From Cytophagales bacterium (lineage in GTDB: Bacteria > Bacteroidota > Bacteroidia > Cytophagales > Spirosomataceae), in NCBI GenBank assembly GCA_004292855.1, contig RDXN01000076.1, forward strand, positions 1 to 45,846: a stretch of DNA of 45,846 nucleotides, read 5' to 3'. Positions 15,167 to 22,116 of the stretch are shown one piece after another; within the stretch, counting starts at the first letter, position 1, and each line of letters begins with the position of its first letter. The notes beneath the pieces are model-generated. The model made no database searches. It was not told where the DNA came from and saw only the letters and a program-made list of their open reading frames with translations. Both the position numbers and the translations under genes were made by a program.

Positions 15167-16377
15167 ACGCCCAATGCCGGGAGTGCAGCGGCAACTAAGC
15201 CAATCACAATGGCCGCGCCGAGAATGTACCACTCTTCGGTCAGGATTCCGAAATTGTCCAGATTGTAGTGGTAGCTGCCCTGTACATAGCCAGAAATGGC
15301 CCACAGGCTCAGTCGGCTGATGAGCAGGCCAGCTATGAAGCCAATTAAGGCTAGTACTAAGCCTTCCAGCAAAAGCATGAGGAACAGTTGCGCACGGGTG
15401 GCCCCCATCGAGAGCATCAGGGCCATCTCGTACCGGCGTTCTTTGAGTGAGTTGTAGAGCGACACGAATACACTAATACCCGCCACCAGAATAATAGCCA
15501 AAGCCAGATACTGCAACGTCTCGACGCCCACGCCGAGCAACTCGAACAGGCGGTTTACTTCAATTTGCGGCATGGCAGCCTGAAGTTTAGAGTTGGCGTT
15601 AATGCCCCGTGCTAACATCATTCCGAGCGGATTACGAAACTTAATCAACATGCTCGTAATCTCGCGCTCCTCTTCATGTCCGTGGTTTTCGTGCGCTTCT
15701 CCTTCATGATCATGCTCTTCCTCAACAGCACCTTCGCTATGCTCTTCGCCCTCATGCTCTTCGTGCTCGTGAATGGCCCACACGCTCGACACGGGCGTTA
15801 AAATGAGTTGATCAGCTACGGAGTTGCTGGGGTTTAGAATACCCACCACCTTGTATTTTACGTTATCGTGAACCTCGCCCTCAGCATCCAGCCCGTGCGA
15901 TCCGGCAAACTGATCACCCAATTTAAGGCCTGTCGCCTGCGCTACCTTCACACCGATAACACACTCAAGATCAGCCCCGAATACCTTACCCTGCGCCACC
16001 GTGACTTCAAAATGATCGAGGTATTTTTTGTCCGTGCCCACAATCCGAAACGAACGGTAATTGTCGCCCAGAGCCAGCGGGATGGCCGTTTTGATCATTG
16101 GGTTGCGGGTCAGGCGTTCGGCCTCGGCCAGGGGGATGTTGCCCACGGGCGAGTCGATCTGGTAGATGCTCGACAGAATCAGTTGCAATGGGCTTCCCTT
16201 CGCGCCCAACACCATGTCGATGCCCCGGATATTTTTCCGAAACTGCTCGTCTAGTTGCTTGTTCAGCAACAGCAGCAACGAGATAATGGCAATACCCAGG
16301 GTCATGAGCAGTCCGCTCAGGAAACTGCTCAGGGGCTTGTCGCGGAGGTTACTCCAACTGATTTTGAAGAGGTTCAT
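15127..16377 (-). CDS. ABC transporter permease (FtsX/MacB-type) with His/Glu-rich loop
   Basis: A 416-residue inner-membrane permease of the MacB/FtsX/LolCE class. The N-terminus MNLFKISWSNLRDKPLSSFLS leads into helix 1; a large periplasmic domain follows; three C-terminal helices are seen around YLALAIILVAGISVFVS, LFLMLLLEGLVLALIGFIAG and ILGAAIVIGLVAAALPA. Residues about 197-240 form a loop dense in His, Glu and Asp (HEHEEHEGEEH, EEEHDHEGEAHENHGHEE), which probably binds a divalent metal such as zinc. A LolD-like ATPase that could serve it is at 31250-31885, not adjacent. It overlaps tcdA tail-to-tail by 40 bases. Confidence 0.9.
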   Translation of the reverse strand: MNLFKISWSNLRDKPLSSFLSGLLMTLGIAIISLLLLLNKQLDEQFRKNIRGIDMVLGAKGSPLQLILSSIYQIDSPVGNIPLAEAERLTRNPMIKTAIPLALGDNYRSFRIVGTDKKYLDHFEVTVAQGKVFGADLECVIGVKVAQATGLKLGDQFAGSHGLDAEGEVHDNVKYKVVGILNPSNSVADQLILTPVSSVWAIHEHEEHEGEEHSEGAVEEEHDHEGEAHENHGHEEEREITSMLIKFRNPLGMMLARGINANSKLQAAMPQIEVNRLFELLGVGVETLQYLALAIILVAGISVFVSLYNSLKERRYEMALMLSMGATRAQLFLMLLLEGLVLALIGFIAGLLISRLSLWAISGYVQGSYHYNLDNFGILTEEWYILGAAIVIGLVAAALPALGVYRMNISRTLAEE

Positions 16378-16401
16378 TTTGTTTTTAACACAGAGTGAAC
16401 G

Positions 16402-16466
16402 GAGCTTTAACACAGATTTTTGTCATCCCTCCTTCGTCGGGATGACAAAAATCTGTGTTAAAGCTC
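16402..16466. repeat. Perfect palindromic repeat (28-bp arms) between GNAT and ABC permease genes
   Basis: Arms 16402-16429 and 16439-16466 are perfect reverse complements over 28 bases with a 9-base loop. The centre TCATCCCTCCTTCGTCGGG is shared with a partial copy at 288-314. The right arm covers part of the stop codon of the GNAT gene (16465-16467). It could also act as a terminator for the GNAT transcript, with a T-run within the arm, but its second copy elsewhere marks it as a dispersed repeat. Confidence 0.9.
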
Positions 16467-16896
16467 ACAACGTTAATGAGAAATGATGACTGCTGATACG
16501 GAATCGTTTATTCAGATAAAGCCGGTGTGCGTTGGCCCGGTCGGGGCCATGACCCGAATCGAGTGAGACTGTCTGAAACCCCCATTCGCGGGCCTTTTCG
16601 ATCACAAAGTCGAGCAGGGCCCCGGCATAACCATGTCCACGCGCTTCGGGCAAGGTACTCAGGTCATCAATATACACTGTCTTACCCGAAAACAGCATCG
16701 TTTGTCGGCGGTAGGTAATTACGGCGGGCGCGGGTCCATCGCCCGTATCGACAAACGCCACGTCGTACGACTCATTGGCCCGTTGCTCGATAAGAATCGG
16801 CAAGGCAGTCTCGTTCGTCAAATGTGGGCGCAGGGCAAGCAGGGCGGGCAGGCAGCGAAGCAAATCGGCTTCGGTTTCGGCAAGGCGAATGGTCAT
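16465..16896 (-). CDS. GNAT-family N-acetyltransferase
   Basis: A 143-residue acetyltransferase fold. VYIDDLSTLPEARGHGYAGALLDFVIEKA contains the acetyl-CoA pyrophosphate loop (R-G-x-G-x-A), and VSLDSGHGPDRANAHRLYLNKRF is the C-terminal acceptor region with the Y-x-x-x-G/R-F pattern. The ATG 16896 is used; upstream in-frame codons read as hemC antisense. Substrate unknown. The last codons and stop are formed by the right arm of a palindromic repeat, so the original C-terminus may have been altered by its insertion. It follows hemC by 13 bases and may be cotranscribed with it. Confidence 0.88.
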   Translation of the reverse strand: MTIRLAETEADLLRCLPALLALRPHLTNETALPILIEQRANESYDVAFVDTGDGPAPAVITYRRQTMLFSGKTVYIDDLSTLPEARGHGYAGALLDFVIEKAREWGFQTVSLDSGHGPDRANAHRLYLNKRFRISSHHFSLTL

Positions 16897-16909
16897 TAGG
16901 GGTTGTGGT

Positions 16910-17833
16910 TTATAAGCGTTCACGAATAGAATCCAAAATGGCCTCGCCACCTACGGCCAACACGTGTTCGGCCAATTGGCGGCCTAGCTGCTCGGCTTGG
17001 GCGGGGGGACCAACGAAGGTTTCGCGCAGAAGTTCGGTTCCGTCGAGGCTGATGATGCCGCCGGTTAGCGACACCTCTTCACCCACCCGTGTCGCTAATG
17101 CAAACACCGGAATACTGCATCCCCCTTCGAGTCGACGCAGGTAGGCGCGTTCGGCTTTGAGGCAGGTTTCGGTGGGTTCGTGGTTGGTGAGTTTTCGGAT
17201 GGCATCGAGCTTATCGAGCGGCAGGGTATCGGCGGCTTCGAGGGCCACGCTACCCTGCCCCACGGGGGGCGTAAACTCACGGACAGACAGGTGTTCGGCA
17301 ATCAGGTCGTCGTATTCCATCCGGTGAACACCCGCGTAGGCCAGCAGGAGCGCGTCGCACTGCCCCTCGTCCATCTTGCGGAGCCGGGTTTGCAGGTTTC
17401 CCCGCATATCGACCACCTTGATGTGCGGGCAATAGTGTTTGAGCAACGCCACCCGGCGCGTGGAGGACGTGCCCACCACAAACGCCTGCCCACTGGTGAG
17501 CGAGAGCGCGGAGTTACGGCTCACCAGCACATCATTGGCTCCTTCGCGCTCGGTGAACGCAATGATGCCCAAATCGGGCGGCAGCGACGACTGCAAATCT
17601 TTGGCACTATGCACGGCTATGTCGATAGTGCCCGCCCGAAGCCCATCTTCCAACTCCTGCGTAAACACGCCCTTACTACCAATTTTGGCCAGCGAGCGGT
17701 CCAGAATCTGATCGCCTTTGGTTTCGATCAGGACAAGCTCGGAGGTAAGCCCCCCGGCCCGAAGCAGCGTTTGTATGTATTCGGCCTGCCAAACAGCCAG
17801 CCGGCTGGCGCGAGTTCCTAACTTAATATGCAT
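16910..17833 (-). CDS. hemC: Hydroxymethylbilane synthase (porphobilinogen deaminase)
   Basis: A 307-residue enzyme that joins four porphobilinogens into hydroxymethylbilane in heme and siroheme synthesis. It starts MHIKLGTRASRLAVWQAEY and has LVLIETKGDQ, GVFTQELEDGL, AVHSAKDLQSSLP, GTSSTRRVALL, DMRGNLQTRL, PPVGQGSVALE and the dipyrromethane-cofactor cysteine in RRLEGGCSIPVFA. Length is standard. ATG 17833 is the family start. A repeat-derived sequence (17834-17864) immediately precedes it, which could affect initiation. No other heme gene is adjacent. Confidence 0.97.
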   Translation of the reverse strand: MHIKLGTRASRLAVWQAEYIQTLLRAGGLTSELVLIETKGDQILDRSLAKIGSKGVFTQELEDGLRAGTIDIAVHSAKDLQSSLPPDLGIIAFTEREGANDVLVSRNSALSLTSGQAFVVGTSSTRRVALLKHYCPHIKVVDMRGNLQTRLRKMDEGQCDALLLAYAGVHRMEYDDLIAEHLSVREFTPPVGQGSVALEAADTLPLDKLDAIRKLTNHEPTETCLKAERAYLRRLEGGCSIPVFALATRVGEEVSLTGGIISLDGTELLRETFVGPPAQAEQLGRQLAEHVLAVGGEAILDSIRERL

Positions 17834-17864
17834 GACGTTGGATATTGGATGTTGGACGTTAGAC
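17834..17864. repeat. Core-less version of the uvrA repeat arm
   Basis: 17834-17850 matches 39911-39927 (the left part of the uvrA palindrome arm) at 16 of 17 bases, and 17851-17864 continues as GTTGGACGTTAGAC, matching the part of the arm that follows the 15-base core. In uvrA, CGGTCCGCCGAAGCG stands between these two parts; here it is missing. The segment abuts the hemC start codon on its upstream side. Confidence 0.75.
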
Positions 17865-17892
17865 AGTGTAGTTTGTCCAGCGTTCAGAATCT

Positions 17893-18672
17893 TTATACTA
17901 TTTTTCCCCATTTCACTTTCCGTTTGAACGTCGCGAACGAGTCGGTCCCGCGAATGTCGATCCGGTTGAGGTCGTAAACGTTACGGAGGGGCAGCGGGTT
18001 AAGTCGGTTCCCGATTCGGAACGCGGCCCGGATGCCCAACCGTTCCAGAGTCTCGTACAACGCCCGGCGTTGCTCGGGGTCTTTCGGGCGACCACCGTAC
18101 GGATACGCCAACGCGGGTGTCATGGGCAAACTCATTTCGTCAGCTACTCGAACGTTGGCTTCCAGGTCCTGCGCTGCTCTTTCGGGTGAAGCGTGTTTGT
18201 AGTTCAGGTGCTGGTGTGAATGAAAGGCCAAGTTTATCCCTCTGTTTACGAGACTTTTAAGTTCGTCGCCCGTCATAATCGCGTCTGTTCCACCGTCCCA
18301 CTCGTTGGTGCCGCCCACAAAGGCCGTGGGCACAAAAATAACGGCTGGCACCGCAAACTCGTCTAAAACGGGGAGAGCGTGGGTGAGGTTATTTTTATAG
18401 GCATCGTCGAAGGTGAGCAGTACAGCACGGGGGTTTATCCGATCCCCTGTGTTGTTCGATAAGGCGCAGAGCACGTCAGGCAGCGACACAAACTGGTAGC
18501 CCGCCTGCTGTAGATGGTGCAGGTGCTGACGAAGTTGGACGGTGGTAACGGTCAAAAAATCGGGGTTGGTATCGGCCACTTTATGGTACATCAGCACCCG
18601 CAGGCTGGGGCGTTGGCTGTGGAAGATTAGCCACACAAACACCCCAAAAAGCAACGCTACAAAACCCCACAT
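17893..18672 (-). CDS. Polysaccharide deacetylase family protein (NodB domain)
   Basis: A 259-residue carbohydrate esterase-4 type protein. An N-terminal membrane anchor (MWGFVALLFGVFVWLIF) is followed by LRVLMYHKV, the NodB motif VLLTFDDAYKN with the catalytic and metal Asp pair, the HSHQHLNY metal-histidine motif, and LAYPYGGRPKD. Such enzymes remove N- or O-acetyl groups from envelope polysaccharides or peptidoglycan. It probably acts in the periplasm, membrane-tethered. It precedes hemC on the same strand with a 59-base repeat-bearing gap. Confidence 0.9.
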   Translation of the reverse strand: MWGFVALLFGVFVWLIFHSQRPSLRVLMYHKVADTNPDFLTVTTVQLRQHLHHLQQAGYQFVSLPDVLCALSNNTGDRINPRAVLLTFDDAYKNNLTHALPVLDEFAVPAVIFVPTAFVGGTNEWDGGTDAIMTGDELKSLVNRGINLAFHSHQHLNYKHASPERAAQDLEANVRVADEMSLPMTPALAYPYGGRPKDPEQRRALYETLERLGIRAAFRIGNRLNPLPLRNVYDLNRIDIRGTDSFATFKRKVKWGKIV

Positions 18673-18847
18673 TGGCTTTTATTTATTTTTTTATCTGATG
18701 CAAAACAGCCAAAAATACGCCAAAACGACGGATAAACGCTGTTTCTGGCAATTATTCCTGTCAGCTTGGCGTGGTTTTTGGTCCCAAACAAGCAAGGCAC
18801 GGCATTTGAGTAGTCTTGATTACTTGAACAGTAAACGACAGATACCG

Positions 18848-19270
18848 ATGAGAGGGATAGAAAATGTGTTCAGCGGAACGGGAGGTCAGATTGACCTGCT
18901 CAATACGCTCTACGGCGGTTCGAGCATGACAACGATGAATGTAGAGCGCGAAGAAGATCGGCTCGTCATCACGTTGTCGGCCCCCGGCGTCAGTGCCAGT
19001 TCATTTAATGTACTGGTCGAAGGAAATAAGTTAGTGCTATACACCTTGCTTGTTGGCACCGCCAATCGGCAGGACGATGACATACTGAACCCCGGTGGTA
19101 ACTCGCAGCGACTGGCCGTTCCGATGTTTCTGCGTGTGCTCGACATCCCGACGTTTGTGGAGGCCGATCAGATTGAGGCTATCCACGAAGAGAGTCGGGT
19201 AGTGGTAGTGTTACCCCTCAAAAATGAAGATCAGTTGCACCGACGCATTGACATTAAAGATCTTTTCTAG
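18848..19270 (+). CDS. Hsp20/alpha-crystallin-like protein
   Basis: A 140-residue protein starting MRGIENVFSGTGGQIDLLN. The central part, MNVEREEDRLVITLSAPGVSASSFNVLVEGNKLVLYTLL, resembles the alpha-crystallin domain of small heat-shock proteins, with RLAVPMFLRVLDIP and VVVLPLK matching later strands. It would be an ATP-independent holdase, if it is a true sHsp. The frame is open upstream to 18542, but that part overlaps the deacetylase gene antisense and its promoter region, so ATG 18848 is preferred. No heat-shock promoter is evident in the 175-base gap upstream. Confidence 0.78.
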   Translation: MRGIENVFSGTGGQIDLLNTLYGGSSMTTMNVEREEDRLVITLSAPGVSASSFNVLVEGNKLVLYTLLVGTANRQDDDILNPGGNSQRLAVPMFLRVLDIPTFVEADQIEAIHEESRVVVVLPLKNEDQLHRRIDIKDLF

Positions 19271-19288
19271 GCTCTACCCGGAACCGAT

Positions 19289-20083
19289 TTAGGTTCTGTT
19301 TACATACAGGCGTGAGGGCCGTTCTTCCGGGAGCGGCCTTTTTTGTTGCAACTCATGCAGTTTGGCATATTTCACCACGGGATACATAGCCGAAAACAAC
19401 GACCATACGAACCCCGAATACCCATTTAACAGGTTCATTTTCAGCAAGTATTCTTTCAGAAATGTGAATGGCAACCGCACAATCACCTGCCCTAGCGATG
19501 CCCGCTTGCCCCGCCCCTGTAGGTCACGCGCTCCGGCGGTGGTGTAGCGGTTCATCTTCTCAAAATACTCATGTAACGACCCGTAGCTGTCGTGCAGCAT
19601 ATGGTTGGCGAGGGTGGGCACCCGCCCCCCCGCGAGTTCGACGTCTTCATGCACGCGCCGGGTGTTGTAGGTGCCAAACGTCCGATTGAACAACCGTAGG
19701 TGGGGCATTTTGAATTCGCCCCCGTGCCGCATGAGTCGTCCCAGAAAAATAAGCGAAATAGGCACCTTGTACCCCGCTACACCTGGCTCCTGCCCCACCC
19801 GACTCCTGATTTCATCGCGAAGTTCGGGCGTAACCACCTCGTCGGCATCGACCACGAATACCCAATCGTTTTTGGCCTGTGCCACAGCATAGCCTTTCTG
19901 CGTACCAAAGCCGTCGAAGTCGCGATGCAGCACCCGCACTCCCTTCTCCTGGGCAATCGACAGCGTTTGATCGGTACTGCCCGAGTCGACTATAACCACC
20001 TCGTCGCACCAGGTTAGGGCGTCGAGTACGGCGGGCAGCAATCGCTCGGAGTTGAGCGTAATCATAACAGCACTAATCGGCAT
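19289..20083 (-). CDS. Family 2 glycosyltransferase (WaaE-like)
   Basis: A 264-residue GT-A fold glycosyltransferase. MPISAVMITLNSERLLPAVL, EVVIVDSGSTDQTL, and the metal-binding DAD in WVFVVDADEVVTPEL are characteristic; DGFGTQKGYAVAQA and HEDVELAGG support the lipopolysaccharide core glycosyltransferase (WaaE/KdtX-like) branch. It probably adds a sugar to lipopolysaccharide core or another surface glycan at the cytoplasmic membrane face. It stands alone, convergent with the Hsp20-like gene (18-base gap), and has a -7 box TAACTTTG at 20109-20116. Confidence 0.9.
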   Translation of the reverse strand: MPISAVMITLNSERLLPAVLDALTWCDEVVIVDSGSTDQTLSIAQEKGVRVLHRDFDGFGTQKGYAVAQAKNDWVFVVDADEVVTPELRDEIRSRVGQEPGVAGYKVPISLIFLGRLMRHGGEFKMPHLRLFNRTFGTYNTRRVHEDVELAGGRVPTLANHMLHDSYGSLHEYFEKMNRYTTAGARDLQGRGKRASLGQVIVRLPFTFLKEYLLKMNLLNGYSGFVWSLFSAMYPVVKYAKLHELQQKRPLPEERPSRLYVNRT

Positions 20084-20108
20084 TGGTAATGAACTGAGGG
20101 TTATGACA

Positions 20109-20116
20109 CAAAGTTA
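20109..20116 (-). promoter_or_regulatory. Glycosyltransferase promoter, -7 box TAACTTTG
   Basis: Minus-strand 20116-20109 reads TAACTTTG, an exact TAnnTTTG, 25 bases before the ATG at 20083. A TTTG -33 element is not seen at the expected place. Confidence 0.5.
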
Positions 20117-20307
20117 AGGTAAAAGGGGGTATTGCCTGTAGAGATAACAGAGCATATCGTTCACAAAACGTTGAGTATCAGACAGAGATTTTTTTTGTAG
20201 TATATTTCTAAGAACCACATTGCTTCTGAAAAATTCAACCGGCTGATTCCGTAGGGCTTACAAAAAAAGGAGGTTGGCTTTAGACGCACCGCTACGTATA
20301 GGGTTGC

Positions 20308-20336
20308 TTGATGGTGCCTAAAAATCGCTACTTTTG
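20308..20336 (+). promoter_or_regulatory. nrdB promoter, TTG-N18-TACTTTTG
   Basis: TTG (20308-20310), 18 bases, then TACTTTTG (20329-20336) matching TAnnTTTG. It implies a leader of roughly 70 bases before the ATG at 20415. Confidence 0.7.
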
Positions 20337-20414
20337 AAGAATCGTGGGTTAGAAAGGGCTTTAACTCGACGATTTCTGGACAAGTTTTTACACGCCTATA
20401 ACGCATACATCTGC

Positions 20415-21461
20415 ATGGTACAGTCAACCGCAATTGAACCAATCTTAGAAGAAGACAAAAGCCGATTTGTGCTTTTTCCCATTAAGCACTGGGACATTTG
20501 GGAGTTTTATAAAACCCACGAAGCCTCGTTTTGGACAGCCGAGGAAATTGACTTGGGGCAGGACCTGAAAGACTGGGCAGGCCTGAACGACGGCGAACGC
20601 CATTTTATCTCGCACGTGCTGGCTTTTTTCGCAGCAAGCGACGGGATCGTGAACGAGAATCTGGCGGTCAATTTTCTTTCGGAGGTACAATACGCCGAGG
20701 CCAAGTGCTTCTATGGATTCCAGGTAATGATGGAGAATATCCACTCGGAGACCTATTCGTTGCTGATCGACACCTACATTAAAGATTCGAGCGAGAAAGA
20801 CCGACTTCTCAACGCTATCGACACCATTCCGTGTGTGCAAAAAAAGGCCGAGTGGGCGTTGCGCTGGATCGACAACGGTTCGTTTGCCGAGCGGCTCATT
20901 GCCTTCGCGGCCGTGGAAGGGATTTTCTTCTCAGGCTCATTCTGCTCGATCTACTGGCTCAAGAAACGTGGCCTTATGCCCGGTCTGACTTTCTCGAACG
21001 AGCTGATCTCACGCGATGAGGGACTGCACCGCGACTTCGCCTGTATGCTCTACACCGACCACATTCAGAATAAACTCGATGAGGGTCAACTGTATCAGAT
21101 CGTTCGCGACGCCGTAGAAATTGAGCAGGAGTTCGTAACCGACGCGCTGCCTGTTTCGCTTATCGGCATGAACGCGAACCTAATGAAGCAATACATCGAG
21201 TTTGTGGCCGACCACCTGCTGACGTCGTTGAACCTGAAGAAGATCTACAATGTGGCAAACCCTTTCGACTTCATGGATATGATCTCGCTACAGGGCAAGA
21301 CTAACTTCTTCGAGAAGCGCGTGGGCGAGTATCAGCGACCTATGGTTATGGACAAGTTCAAGGCCATGCGGGCCAAAGCCCAACAAGCCGAGTCGGGCGT
21401 GGCGATTGAGGAAACTGTGGTGGAGGAGAAGAAAATGTTCTCGATGGAGGAAGATTTTTAG
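20415..21461 (+). CDS. nrdB: Class Ia ribonucleotide reductase beta subunit
   Basis: A 348-residue R2 subunit that carries the diiron-tyrosyl radical needed by the alpha subunit to reduce ribonucleotides. Iron ligands are visible at Asp76 ([12 protein letters not shown]), Glu107 and His110 ([10 protein letters not shown]), with the second Glu/His set in [10 protein letters not shown] and [10 protein letters not shown]; Tyr114, four residues after His110, is the radical site, so this is class Ia, not Ic. The C-terminal FSMEEDF is the tail that docks on NrdA. ATG 20415 is the homology start. nrdA is not in the window, so the pair is split or lies elsewhere. Confidence 0.97.
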   Translation: MVQSTAIEPILEEDKSRFVLFPIKHWDIWEFYKTHEASFWTAEEIDLGQDLKDWAGLNDGERHFISHVLAFFAASDGIVNENLAVNFLSEVQYAEAKCFYGFQVMMENIHSETYSLLIDTYIKDSSEKDRLLNAIDTIPCVQKKAEWALRWIDNGSFAERLIAFAAVEGIFFSGSFCSIYWLKKRGLMPGLTFSNELISRDEGLHRDFACMLYTDHIQNKLDEGQLYQIVRDAVEIEQEFVTDALPVSLIGMNANLMKQYIEFVADHLLTSLNLKKIYNVANPFDFMDMISLQGKTNFFEKRVGEYQRPMVMDKFKAMRAKAQQAESGVAIEETVVEEKKMFSMEEDF

Positions 21462-21497
21462 TGAAAGCAGAAGGTGTCTATATGTATGAATAGTAGG

Positions 21498-21541
21498 GCA
21501 CGTCGTGGTTATACCAAGAAAACACGGCGTGCTTATTTTTA
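21498..21541 (+). terminator. nrdB terminator
   Basis: Stem GCACGTCGTG (21498-21507) pairs with CACGGCGTGC (21523-21532) with one G-T wobble, followed by TTATTTTTA. Confidence 0.75.
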
Positions 21542-21560
21542 ATTTATTAACTTATTAATA

Positions 21561-21842
21561 ATGAAACACTTAGAATATAAATTATCAAAACACGTAATAG
21601 AAAGAGCAACCGAAAGAGCCATCACCGAACTCATGATTCGTGAAATACTTTCTAATCCAGATCAAATAGTAGATGACAAAACTGGCGAAGAAGGCCAAAA
21701 AGTTTTCCAGTCGATCATCAATTTCCCAGAGAATAGCACTTATTTAGTACGGGTATTTGTTAATACGCTTAAAGACCCGAACGTTGTAAAGTCAGTTTAC
21801 AAAACGTTGAAAATAAGTAAATACTATGAAAGTGAACTATGA
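21561..21842 (+). CDS. DUF4258 family protein, putative toxin-like partner
   Basis: A 93-residue protein: SKHVIERATERAITELMIREIL, SNPDQIVDDKTGEEGQKVFQ, and YLVRVFVNT..DPNVVKSVYKT match the DUF4258 pattern (an H-x-x-x-R-x-x-x-R helix then a three-strand sheet), related in fold to the BrnT/RelE-like nucleases. Its gene overlaps the DUF2283 gene by 17 bases, the arrangement of a two-gene module seen widely in Bacteroidota and cyanobacteria. Whether it is a toxin is not established. AT-rich compared with nrdB. Confidence 0.8.
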   Translation: MKHLEYKLSKHVIERATERAITELMIREILSNPDQIVDDKTGEEGQKVFQSIINFPENSTYLVRVFVNTLKDPNVVKSVYKTLKISKYYESEL

Positions 21843-22020
21843 CCGGGAGGTTGATATTCTGTACATTAAGTTGACAGACGCGGCCATTGAAGAGAGCGAT
21901 GAGGAAAAACCGGGCTTTGTCATAGACTACGATGCCAATGGTTTTGTTGTGGGTATAGAAATTATGAATGCGTCAAAAAGCGTCTCCAAGCCCAATACGG
22001 TGGAACTTGCTATAGCTTGA
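21826..22020 (+). CDS. DUF2283 family protein
   Basis: A 64-residue protein with the DUF2283 signature: MKVNYDREVDILYIKLTD, IEESDEEKPGFVIDYDANG and VVGIEIMNASK. The family is small and beta-rich, and its genes commonly sit next to DUF4258 genes, as here with a 17-base overlap, which suggests a functional pair, possibly antitoxin-like. A terminator follows at 22042-22071. Confidence 0.88.
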   Translation: MKVNYDREVDILYIKLTDAAIEESDEEKPGFVIDYDANGFVVGIEIMNASKSVSKPNTVELAIA

Positions 22021-22041
22021 TTATTTGTTTGGGAGTTTGAG

Positions 22042-22071
22042 CCGGAGCCAGAGGTGGTTCCGGTTTTTTTT
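22042..22071 (+). terminator. Terminator after DUF2283 gene
   Basis: CCGGAGCCA (22042-22050) pairs with TGGTTCCGG (22055-22063), one wobble, 4-base loop, followed by eight T. Confidence 0.85.
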
Positions 22072-22116
22072 GTGTGTCACAAACCCATAACTTGACCCCG
22101 AAAACCTAAATCTCCT

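Larger units (their letters stand above)
20084..20414. other. Intergenic region between glycosyltransferase and nrdB
   Basis: These 331 bases carry divergent promoters, a TAACTTTG box for the glycosyltransferase and TTG-N18-TACTTTTG for nrdB. A reading frame on the minus strand (20161-20442) is not convincing. No repeat, RNA gene or recognisable NrdR box was identified by eye. Confidence 0.5.

Noticed and set aside
20161-20442. Minus-strand 93-codon frame upstream of nrdB
   Set aside because: It overlaps the nrdB promoter and start and has no family features.
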